Origin: Akkermansia muciniphila
GTDB lineage: Bacteria > Verrucomicrobiota > Verrucomicrobiia > Limisphaerales > UBA9464
Length of the DNA: 5,114 nt
Assembly: GCA_945873715.1 (NCBI GenBank)
Contig: CAMCFL010000289.1
Span: forward strand, 1-5,114
Direction: 5' to 3'
Under the pieces are notes generated by a model that was given only the letters and a program-made list of their open reading frames with translations, was not told the origin of the DNA and ran no database searches. Positions 1 through 5,114 of this stretch are shown here, in pieces. Both the position numbers and the translations under genes were made by a program. The first letter of the stretch is position 1, and every line of letters starts with the position of its first letter.

Positions 1-509
1 CGTCGCCGGACATGCCCGACGCCGAGGGCGAACAGCTTCCGGGCGGGCATCAGTCGGTAGTGTTCGGCACCGATCCGGCCGGCGAGATGGCGGGCGTGGC
101 GTTCCAGCGAGAATCCCTGCGGCACCTTGAGCGTGGTCCAGAGCCGATAGTTCGAGCCGGGGGTTGCCGCGTCGGTCGAGCGGATCACGACGTGACCGCT
201 GAAGGGATCCTGCTGGAACAGGAAGTCGAAAGCGGCCTCCAGACGATCCGCGGGAACCTGCCAGGCGCACAGCGCCCCGTCGGCGAGGCTGGTGGCGAGG
301 AGGGTTTGCCGGATGCGCCGGATCACCCCACTGGCCAGCATCGCCCTCAGGCGCGCCAGCACGGTGTCGAGGGGCAGGTCCGCCTCCCGCGCGATCGCGG
401 CCAGCGGATCCCGTTGGTAGCCCTGGATCCGGTCTTCGCTGACCGCCAGGATCCGCGCATTGATCGGATCGGACGTGGAGATGGGAGGGAGTTCCTCAAT
501 GACAGGCAT
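1..509 (-). CDS. Lrp/AsnC-type winged-helix protein, siroheme-decarboxylase-like, N-terminal part (runs off left edge)
   Basis: The minus strand is open from an ATG at 509-507 to the left edge, giving 169 residues without a stop. Residues about 17-67 look like an AsnC/Lrp winged helix-turn-helix, ending in a GVIRRI turn (61-66). Then follows an alpha/beta ligand-type domain with SGHVVIR (104-110), NYRLWTTLKVP (120-130) and LFALGVGHVRR (159-169). In the family, this HTH plus a His/Arg-containing strand and a YxLW strand is typical of AhbA/AhbB and NirD/L/G/H siroheme decarboxylases, which were long annotated as AsnC regulators and act in alternative heme or heme d1 synthesis. Whether this copy is an enzyme or a DNA-binding regulator cannot be decided here. 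Such proteins can carry two tandem modules, so much of the gene may be missing. No good Shine-Dalgarno precedes the ATG. It is transcribed divergently from the NusG-like gene. The fold class is fairly sure; the precise function is not. Confidence 0.68.
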   Translation of the reverse strand, partial: MPVIEELPPISTSDPINARILAVSEDRIQGYQRDPLAAIAREADLPLDTVLARLRAMLASGVIRRIRQTLLATSLADGALCAWQVPADRLEAAFDFLFQQDPFSGHVVIRSTDAATPGSNYRLWTTLKVPQGFSLERHARHLAGRIGAEHYRLMPARKLFALGVGHVRR

Positions 510-596
510 CGGGGCAGGGTGGGTGAGAAGGGCGGGATTGGAAAACGGGAATTTGCCTCTTGCCGAGCCGAGGTGCGCGAAGGTAGGCACGGTTCA

Positions 597-1109
597 ATGG
601 ACGTGCCCGTGAGCGAGTCGGCGATCATCTTCCCGTGGCTGGTGGTGCACACCCTGGCGCGGTGCGAGAAAAAGCTGCTTGTCTGGGCGGTGGGGGCGGG
701 CATCCCCGGGGAATTGCCCACCTACCGGACCGTTCATCGGTACCGGGGCAAGGTGGTCCATTTCGATAAGGTCCTGTTTCCCGGCTACGTCTTCCTCCGG
801 GCCGAGCCCTCGGCGGCGGCCGGCATCCAGCAGAACCGTCACGCGGCCCGGGTCCTGGTTCCGCCAGACCTGGAGGAATTCGACCGTCAGATCCGCGAGA
901 TCCTGGCTGCCGTCGGCTCCGGGCTCGAGATGCGGCCGGTTTCCGGGGTCCAGCCTGGCGTGCGGGTGCAGATCATCCGCGGGCCGTTGCGGGGATTTGA
1001 AGGCTCGGTGGAACGTCTGGACGAACCGCTGGACGTCGTCCTGCGCCTGGACTTCATCTCCCAGGCTGCAGCCATCCGGCTTGCCGTCCGGGACGTCGAG
1101 GTGGTCTGA
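597..1109 (+). CDS. Stand-alone NusG/RfaH-like transcription antitermination factor
   Basis: A 170-residue protein with the two NusG-family domains. The NGN domain spans about residues 14-105: it opens with WLVVHTLARCEKKL (14-27), matching the usual W-Y-V-V-x-T-x-x-x-x-E-K-K start, and contains the hallmark LFPGYVF (60-66). A KOW domain follows at about 118-170, with the GxRVxIxxGPLxGxEG pattern at 121-136. NusG-family proteins bind the RNA polymerase clamp and alter pausing or termination in the cytoplasm. Housekeeping nusG normally sits beside secE and rplK, which are absent here, so this is more likely a specialised paralogue of the RfaH/LoaP/UpxY kind, often linked to long polysaccharide or secondary-metabolite operons. 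No such operon is visible in the window. The same frame is open upstream to position 12, but that part is antisense to the AsnC-like gene. The ATG at 597 places the NGN domain correctly, and a GAAGG (579-583) lies 13 bases upstream as a weak, distant ribosome site. Confidence 0.88.
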   Translation: MDVPVSESAIIFPWLVVHTLARCEKKLLVWAVGAGIPGELPTYRTVHRYRGKVVHFDKVLFPGYVFLRAEPSAAAGIQQNRHAARVLVPPDLEEFDRQIREILAAVGSGLEMRPVSGVQPGVRVQIIRGPLRGFEGSVERLDEPLDVVLRLDFISQAAAIRLAVRDVEVV

Positions 1110-1112
1110 GCA

Positions 1113-1243
1113 GCGAAACGGGTGCATCTTGGATTTGTTCTCGTGAATGGAGGCCCGCTGCCCCCAGCGGGCGCTTCTACATCGCCGCCTGAGGGCAGGC
1201 GGCCTCCATCCCCGACAAACTCAAGATGCACCCGCGGCGAAAC
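1113..1243. repeat. Short direct repeats flanking the cloverleaf element (possible target duplication)
   Basis: GCGAAAC occurs at 1113-1119, touching the left arm of the inverted-repeat element, and again at 1237-1243, two bases beyond the right arm (1234). With one mismatch the match extends to nine bases (CAGCGAAAC against CGGCGAAAC). Direct repeats around an inverted-repeat element are what insertion of a small mobile element would leave. Seven bases in GC-rich DNA can match by chance, and the last base of the left copy is also part of the arm, so this is only suggestive. Confidence 0.3.
1119..1234. repeat. Cloverleaf-forming inverted-repeat element, copy 1 (MITE/REP-like)
   Basis: The outer arms 1119-1138 and 1215-1234 pair at 18 of 20 positions, the first 13 without interruption (CGGGTGCATCTTG against CAAGATGCACCCG). 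Inside, ATGGAGG (1147-1153) pairs with CCTCCAT (1203-1209). Directly within that stem are two perfect 7-bp hairpins with 4-base loops. Hairpin A is CCCGCTG/CAGCGGG (1154-1160 with 1165-1171). Hairpin B is CCGCCTG/CAGGCGG (1185-1191 with 1196-1202). Thirteen unpaired bases (1172-1184) join A and B. The result is a three-way-junction, cloverleaf-like fold. No protein of its own is evident. It starts 10 bases after the stop of the NusG-like gene, so in RNA it could stop transcription or protect the 3' end, although there is no U-tract. A related inverted copy lies at 3046-3135. Dispersed non-autonomous elements of this kind occur in many bacteria; assigning this one to such a family is inference. 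Confidence 0.85.
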
Positions 1244-1260
1244 CCCGTCTCGAATGTCGG

Positions 1261-1294
1261 TTGCCCCCGCTGGGACCCGTGCCCATGATATGGG
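1261..1294 (+). promoter_or_regulatory. Possible zwf promoter with overlapping palindrome
   Basis: TTGCCC (1261-1266) and CATGAT (1284-1289) are 17 bases apart and each matches four of six sigma-70 consensus positions. The palindrome CCCAT-GAT-ATGGG (arms 1282-1286 and 1290-1294) overlaps the -10-like box, as an operator would. If this promoter were used, the transcript would begin only a few bases before the ATG at 1302, making a nearly leaderless mRNA. The boxes are weak and the case is tentative. Confidence 0.25.
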
Positions 1295-1301
1295 TCGGTT
1301 T

Positions 1302-2864
1302 ATGAACGACGTGCAGCAGCTCGACGAACTCCTTGCCTCCCGACAGGACCAGACCCGGCGGCCGGTGGAACCATGTACCGTGGTGATCTTTGGTGCCTCC
1401 GGCGATCTGACCGCCCGGAAGCTGATTCCGGCCCTCTACCATCTGGCCGTGGAGAAGCTGATGCCGCGGCCCTTCCGCATCGTGGGCTTCGCCCGTCGGG
1501 AGAAGACCGACGAATCCTGGCGCGAGGAACTCCGCGAGGCGCTGGTCAAGTTCTCGCGGACTTCGCCCGTGAAGGAAGAGGTCTGGGCCGAGTTCGCCGC
1601 CAACATCCACTATTGCCAGGCCGACATGTCCGACGCCTCGGGCTACGAGAAGCTCAAGGCGTTGATCGCGGGTTTTCCCGACGAAAAGCTCCGGCGCAAC
1701 CTGCTCTTCTATCTGGCGACCAACCCCAGCCAGTTCGCCGAGGCCACGGCGCACCTGAGCGCGGTCGGACTCCTGCAAAAGGCCGAGGGCGGGGCTACTC
1801 CCGACCGGATCGTGGTGGAGAAGCCCTTTGGGCATGACCTGGGGAGCGCCCAGCAGCTCAACGCCGAGTTGACCCGGTTCGTCCACGAAAAGCAGATCTT
1901 CCGGATCGACCATTACCTCGGCAAGGAGACGGTCCAGAACATCCTCACCTTCCGGTTCAGCAACGCCATCTTCGAGCGGCTGTGGAACCGGGAGGCCATC
2001 GATCACGTCCAGATCACCGTTGCCGAGAAGCTCGGGGTCGGTTCCCGCGGTGGCTATTACGAGGAAGCGGGAGCCATGCGCGACATGCTCCAGAACCACG
2101 TCCTTCAGGTGCTCGCCCTGATCGCCATGGAGCCGCCGGTCTCGCTGGAGGCCGAGAACGTGCGCGACGAGAAGGTGAAACTCCTCAAGTCGATCCGTCC
2201 CATGACCCCGGCCCAGGTCGCTGAGCATGTGGTTCGAGGACAGTATTTTGCCGGTGAAGTCGAAGGCGAACTGCGCCCGGCCTACCGCTCCGAGCCGAAG
2301 GTGAAGCCCAACTCGAATGTCGAGACCTTCGTTGCCATGCGGCTGCTGATCGACAACTGGCGTTGGTCCGGAGTGCCGTTCTACCTCCGGACCGGCAAGA
2401 ATCTCCCGCTCTCGGCTTCCGAAGTCCGGATCCAGTTCAAGCCTGCTCCCAGCATCCTGTTCAACGCGCCATTGGGCACCAAGCTGGATCCGAATTCGCT
2501 CACCCTGCGGCTCCAGCCGAACGAAGGCATGACCCTGCGCTTCAATGGCAAGGTTCCCGGAGGAGCCACCGAACTGCGCCCGGTGCGGATGAACTTTTCT
2601 TACGACACCGAATTCGGTGCCTACACCCCGGAGGCCTACGAACGACTCCTGCTGGAGGCGATGGCCGGCGACGCAACCCTCTTCATCCGCCGCGACGAGG
2701 TCGAGACGGCCTGGGGCATCGTGGATGCCATTCGCCGGGCCTGGATCGGCAAGTCCCTGACCAACCGCGAGTTCTACGGGGCGGGTACCTGGGGACCCTT
2801 TGCCGCCGACGACCTGGTCGCCCGTGACGGTCGCGACTGGAAGAATCCCCAGCCGAAGCGATAG
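1302..2864 (+). CDS. zwf: Glucose-6-phosphate 1-dehydrogenase
   Basis: A complete 520-residue protein that oxidises glucose 6-phosphate to 6-phosphogluconolactone with NADP+ (or NAD+). This is the first step of the oxidative pentose phosphate and Entner-Doudoroff routes, in the cytoplasm. The Rossmann dinucleotide site is GASGDL (31-36). EKPFG follows at 173-177, then the signature RIDHYLGKE at 201-209, with substrate-binding H204 and K208. QNH at 264-266 supplies the catalytic base H266. The C-terminal domain ends with the family-typical AGTWGP segment and a DGRxW motif. The length is slightly above the E. coli enzyme (491) because of a 20-odd residue N-terminal tail. The frame is open upstream to 1122, but that stretch crosses the repeat element and is not credible coding. 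The ATG at 1302 is preferred; an in-frame ATG at 1290 would add four residues. Neither has a strong Shine-Dalgarno. No classical terminator follows, only a 5-bp stem near 2867-2883 without a T-run. No frameshift or missing catalytic residue was seen. Confidence 0.97.
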   Translation: MNDVQQLDELLASRQDQTRRPVEPCTVVIFGASGDLTARKLIPALYHLAVEKLMPRPFRIVGFARREKTDESWREELREALVKFSRTSPVKEEVWAEFAANIHYCQADMSDASGYEKLKALIAGFPDEKLRRNLLFYLATNPSQFAEATAHLSAVGLLQKAEGGATPDRIVVEKPFGHDLGSAQQLNAELTRFVHEKQIFRIDHYLGKETVQNILTFRFSNAIFERLWNREAIDHVQITVAEKLGVGSRGGYYEEAGAMRDMLQNHVLQVLALIAMEPPVSLEAENVRDEKVKLLKSIRPMTPAQVAEHVVRGQYFAGEVEGELRPAYRSEPKVKPNSNVETFVAMRLLIDNWRWSGVPFYLRTGKNLPLSASEVRIQFKPAPSILFNAPLGTKLDPNSLTLRLQPNEGMTLRFNGKVPGGATELRPVRMNFSYDTEFGAYTPEAYERLLLEAMAGDATLFIRRDEVETAWGIVDAIRRAWIGKSLTNREFYGAGTWGPFAADDLVARDGRDWKNPQPKR

Positions 2865-3045
2865 CTCTTCCGCTGGAGGGAAGGGTGCCGTGAGTCATGG
2901 TTGCGGACTCGTGGAACTCGTCCCACCGGTGCAGGCCGGGACGCAAGAGCCCGGAAAGGGCATGCACGGATCCACGCTGGCTCAATCGAGCCTGATGCAG
3001 GAGCTTTGCCTTGTGCTCCCGGCATGCTCGTTCGTACCGCCGTCT
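2865..3045. other. Unassigned intergenic region between zwf and the second repeat copy
   Basis: This stretch holds no convincing gene. It contains several small possible hairpins: CCGGG/CCCGG (2936-2940 with 2950-2954), GCCC/GGGC (2949-2952 with 2958-2961, mutually exclusive with the first) and GGAGC/GCTCC (3000-3004 with 3015-3019). On the minus strand a frame is open from an ATG at 3048 across the whole region (about 61 codons starting MRRRYERACREHK) and on into the antisense of zwf. Third-position GC seems lower than in zwf and no family is recognised, so it is not called as a gene. It abuts the repeat copy at 3046 exactly, so it may be part of a longer composite repeat. Confidence 0.4.
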
Positions 3046-3135
3046 CATCTTGAGTGGGGGATGGGTGTAGGCCGCCTGCCCTCACGCGTCCTCGCCCGCC
3101 TCTTCCCAGCCAGGAGGCGGCCTGCCCTCAGCGGG
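3046..3135. repeat. Cloverleaf element, copy 2, degraded and in reverse orientation
   Basis: Read on the plus strand, this matches the reverse complement of copy 1 in the same order: CATCTTGAGT (3046-3055; copy 1 positions 1219-1228), GGGGATGG (3057-3064; 1206-1213) and AGGCCGCCTGCCCTCA (3069-3084; 1190-1205). The 16-base block is exact. Beyond 3084 the match decays, but CTGCCCTCA recurs at 3122-3130, followed by GCGGG. A 9-bp stem AGGCCGCCT/AGGCGGCCT (3069-3077 with 3115-3123) remains, while the two tight hairpins of copy 1 are lost. The right end is uncertain. The copy overlaps the predicted start of the FG-GAP gene at 3061. Confidence 0.75.
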
Positions 3136-5114
3136 TGCTTTCTCCTGCTCTGGATGCTGGGCTCCATCGCTTCCACACAGGCCGCCCTCGATGGCGAGGG
3201 CCCCGTGCGCTCGCGTCCACTGGTCGTCGCCCAGGGGGCCAAGCCCGGTTTCGTCCGCCTCGACGCCGCTGCCACCGGACTGACCTTCACCCATTTCATT
3301 TCCGAATCCCGTCATCTGACCAACCAACTCCTGCTTGATGGCGGGGGCGTCACCGCCGGGGACATCGACGGCGACGGGCGTACGGACGTGTTCTTTGCCG
3401 GCTCGGGTGGGACCAGCGCGTTGTGGCGGAACCTTGGAGGCTTCCGCTTCACCCATGCCACGCCAGCCGCATTCGCTTCGGGTTCGCCCCTGGCAACCCT
3501 GGACGCCACCGGCTGCGCGATGGCCGACCTCAACGCCGACGGGGCCGTCGATCTTGTGGTCAACTCGCACGGCCAGGGCACGCACGTTTTCCTCAACGAT
3601 GGACACGGTGTTTTCCGTGTCCTGCCTCCGCTGAATCCCGGACGCGGAGGGCGCTCGATCGCCATCGTCGACGTCGATGGCGACGGCTGGCTGGATCTCT
3701 ACCTGGCCAACTACCGGGTGCGTGCGCTGATGGACCTGCCCAACGCTCGCGCGACCTTCAAGGTCGTCCAGGGCCGCACCGAGGTGGCGACCGTCGACGG
3801 ACGTCCGGTCTCCGCTCCCGATCTTGCCAACCGGTTCACGGTCAATGCGCGGGGTGGAATCGAAGAACTGGGCGAACCGGACGTGCTCTATCTCGGCCTT
3901 GGTGGCACGAATTTCGTCGAGGTGCCGTGGACCGGCGGTGCTTGGTTGGATGCCGATGGGCAGGCGTTGAAGGCACCCCCCTTCGAATGGGGTCTGGCCG
4001 CCCGGTTCCGTGACCTGGATTCCGACGGACGTCCCGAGCTTTACGTCTGCAATGATTTCCAGAGTCCTGATCGACTCTGGCGCAACGAGTCGAAACCCGG
4101 TCAGGTCCGCTTCCGGTTGGCCTCACCCGGGACCCTCCGGCACACCTCGCGATTCTCCATGGGCGTGGATTTCGCCGATGTGAACCGTGATGGCCATGAT
4201 GACTTCCTCGTGCTCGACATGCTCTCGCGGGATCCGGTCCAGCGCCTGACCCAGTTCGAAGATGCCGCGCCTTCCAGTGCCGAGCAGGCGGCCGCGGCAC
4301 CGCAATACGACGTCAACACCCTCCAGATGGGACGCGGCGACGGAACCTTCTTCGAGGCCGCGGCCTTTGCCGGGGTGCAGGCCAGTGAATGGTCGTGGAC
4401 TCCCGCCTTTCTCGACGTGGACCTCGACGGCTGGGAGGACCTGCTGATCACCACCGGTCAATGGCGTGCCGCCCGGGATCTCGACGTGGCCGCCGAACTG
4501 CGTCGGCTGCGGCAGACCCGCCGGATGAGTGATGCGGAACTGTTCGCCGCCCGACGCCAGTATCCCCGGCTCGAACCTCCCCAGGTCGCCTTCCAGAATC
4601 AGGGCGGTCGCTTTCGTGAATGTGCTGCGGAATGGGGTTTCGATTTCCGTGGCGTCGCCCAGGGAATGTGTCTGGCCGACCTCGACCATGACGGCGATCC
4701 CGATGTCCTGATCAACCATCTCAACGCCGTCGCCTCCGTCTTCCGCAATGAATCCTCGGCCCCGCGCATCGCCGTCCGCCTGTTGGGCGACGGAGGCAAT
4801 CGTGCCGGCATCGGGGCCCGCATCCGGGTGCTGCCGGCGGTTCCCGGCTCGGCTCCCATTCAGTCGCAGGAGATGTCCGCCGGCGGACGTTACCTGAGTG
4901 GAGATGCGCCGGAGCGAACCTTCGCCGCGGTCGGAACGGGGCCTTGGACCGTTGAAGTCCGATGGGCCGATGGCCGGGTCAGCCGGACGACCAACGCGGT
5001 GTCGGATCGCCTTTATGAATTCCAGGTGACCGGTCCGATCCCGGTGAGTGCCGACGCTCTCGTAAGCTCTCCGGTGAAACCGTCCTTTGAAGAGGTGTCA
5101 GCCCGGCTGGGGCA
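3061..5114 (+). CDS. Exported FG-GAP/VCBS-repeat protein with ASPIC/UnbV domain (CRTAC1-like), C-terminus cut off
   Basis: The first 684 residues are visible and the frame is still open at the right edge. A Sec-type signal peptide is apparent: an Arg-rich n-region (1-24), hydrophobic core CFLLLWMLGSIAS (26-38) and an AxA-like cleavage near STQA (38-41). Seven Ca-binding-like DxDxDG loops typical of beta-propeller FG-GAP blades begin at residues 101, 156, 204, 318, 373, 452 and 540; the second is degenerate (DLNADG). Between blades six and seven lies a charged helical insertion (about 470-503). An ASPIC/UnbV domain follows at about 575-660, starting with NRAGIGARIRV (580-590). Relatives in Verrucomicrobiota and Planctomycetota are often about 1,100 residues with a second blade set after this domain, so roughly 400 residues may lie outside. 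Biochemical function is unknown; extracytoplasmic binding or adhesion is inference. ATG 3061 is the only start that gives a full signal peptide. ATG 3154 would remove most of it, and GTG 3013 would add 16 unlikely residues. The upstream GAG and G-run form only a poor ribosome site. Confidence 0.9.
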   Translation, partial: MGVGRLPSRVLARLFPARRRPALSGCFLLLWMLGSIASTQAALDGEGPVRSRPLVVAQGAKPGFVRLDAAATGLTFTHFISESRHLTNQLLLDGGGVTAGDIDGDGRTDVFFAGSGGTSALWRNLGGFRFTHATPAAFASGSPLATLDATGCAMADLNADGAVDLVVNSHGQGTHVFLNDGHGVFRVLPPLNPGRGGRSIAIVDVDGDGWLDLYLANYRVRALMDLPNARATFKVVQGRTEVATVDGRPVSAPDLANRFTVNARGGIEELGEPDVLYLGLGGTNFVEVPWTGGAWLDADGQALKAPPFEWGLAARFRDLDSDGRPELYVCNDFQSPDRLWRNESKPGQVRFRLASPGTLRHTSRFSMGVDFADVNRDGHDDFLVLDMLSRDPVQRLTQFEDAAPSSAEQAAAAPQYDVNTLQMGRGDGTFFEAAAFAGVQASEWSWTPAFLDVDLDGWEDLLITTGQWRAARDLDVAAELRRLRQTRRMSDAELFAARRQYPRLEPPQVAFQNQGGRFRECAAEWGFDFRGVAQGMCLADLDHDGDPDVLINHLNAVASVFRNESSAPRIAVRLLGDGGNRAGIGARIRVLPAVPGSAPIQSQEMSAGGRYLSGDAPERTFAAVGTGPWTVEVRWADGRVSRTTNAVSDRLYEFQVTGPIPVSADALVSSPVKPSFEEVSARLG

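Noticed and set aside
12..596. Plus-strand extension of the NusG-like frame upstream to position 12
   Set aside because: It is antisense to the AsnC-like gene, whose minus-strand frame has recognisable family motifs. The NGN domain begins only after the ATG at 597.
1154..1202. The two hairpins as a CRISPR array or tandem repeats
   Set aside because: The hairpins differ in sequence, there are only two, and they are nested in a larger palindrome; there is no repeat-spacer pattern.
594..1231. Long minus-strand frames opposite the NusG-like gene
   Set aside because: They are shadows of a well-supported coding frame in GC-rich DNA, contain no recognisable motif, and one begins in the repeat arm.
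1221..2228. A 335-codon minus-strand frame opposite zwf
   Set aside because: The plus strand encodes a full G6PD with all catalytic motifs; the antisense translation shows only complement-of-coding composition.
2867..2883. CTTCC/GGAAG stem as a zwf terminator
   Set aside because: The stem has only 5 bp with a 7-base loop and no T-run, so it is not distinguishable from chance.
3130..3138. Possible lipobox LSGC (residues 23-26) in the FG-GAP protein
   Set aside because: The cysteine comes before the hydrophobic core rather than after it, so this is not a lipoprotein signal; an AxA-type cleavage near residue 41 fits better.
3082..3606. Minus-strand frame opposite the start of the FG-GAP gene
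   Set aside because: The plus-strand frame carries the signal peptide and DxDxDG motifs; the antisense frame has no domain and overlaps the repeat.

Overview
The window is a GC-rich stretch of bacterial chromosome. Its gene families and its long CRTAC/ASPIC-UnbV-type beta-propeller protein suggest a member of the Verrucomicrobiota (Pedosphaera/Limisphaera-like or Opitutus-like relatives). That placement is inference from protein style and dense high-GC coding; there is no rRNA or other marker gene to confirm it.

Layout from left to right: (1) positions 1-509, minus strand, the N-terminal part of an Lrp/AsnC-type winged-helix protein resembling siroheme decarboxylases, running off the left edge; (2) positions 597-1109, plus strand, a stand-alone NusG/RfaH-like antitermination factor, divergent from gene 1 across an 87-base gap; (3) positions 1119-1234, a compact inverted-repeat element that can fold into a long outer stem, an inner stem and two perfect hairpins; (4) positions 1302-2864, plus strand, a complete glucose-6-phosphate dehydrogenase (zwf); (5) positions 2865-3045, an unexplained intergenic stretch; (6) positions 3046-3135, a second, degraded and inverted copy of the repeat element; (7) position 3061 to the right edge, plus strand, an exported FG-GAP/VCBS-repeat protein with an ASPIC/UnbV domain, cut off at its C-terminus.

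The genes do not form an obvious single pathway. zwf is the entry enzyme of the oxidative pentose phosphate pathway. The NusG paralogue probably regulates elongation of some operon that is not visible here. The FG-GAP protein is probably extracytoplasmic and of unknown function. The most notable non-coding signal is the repeat family. One well-preserved copy lies between the nusG-like gene and zwf. A second, decayed copy in the opposite orientation overlaps the apparent start of the FG-GAP gene, so that repeat DNA appears to supply the start codon and the basic n-region of the signal peptide. No tRNA, rRNA, CRISPR array, transposase or phage gene was seen.
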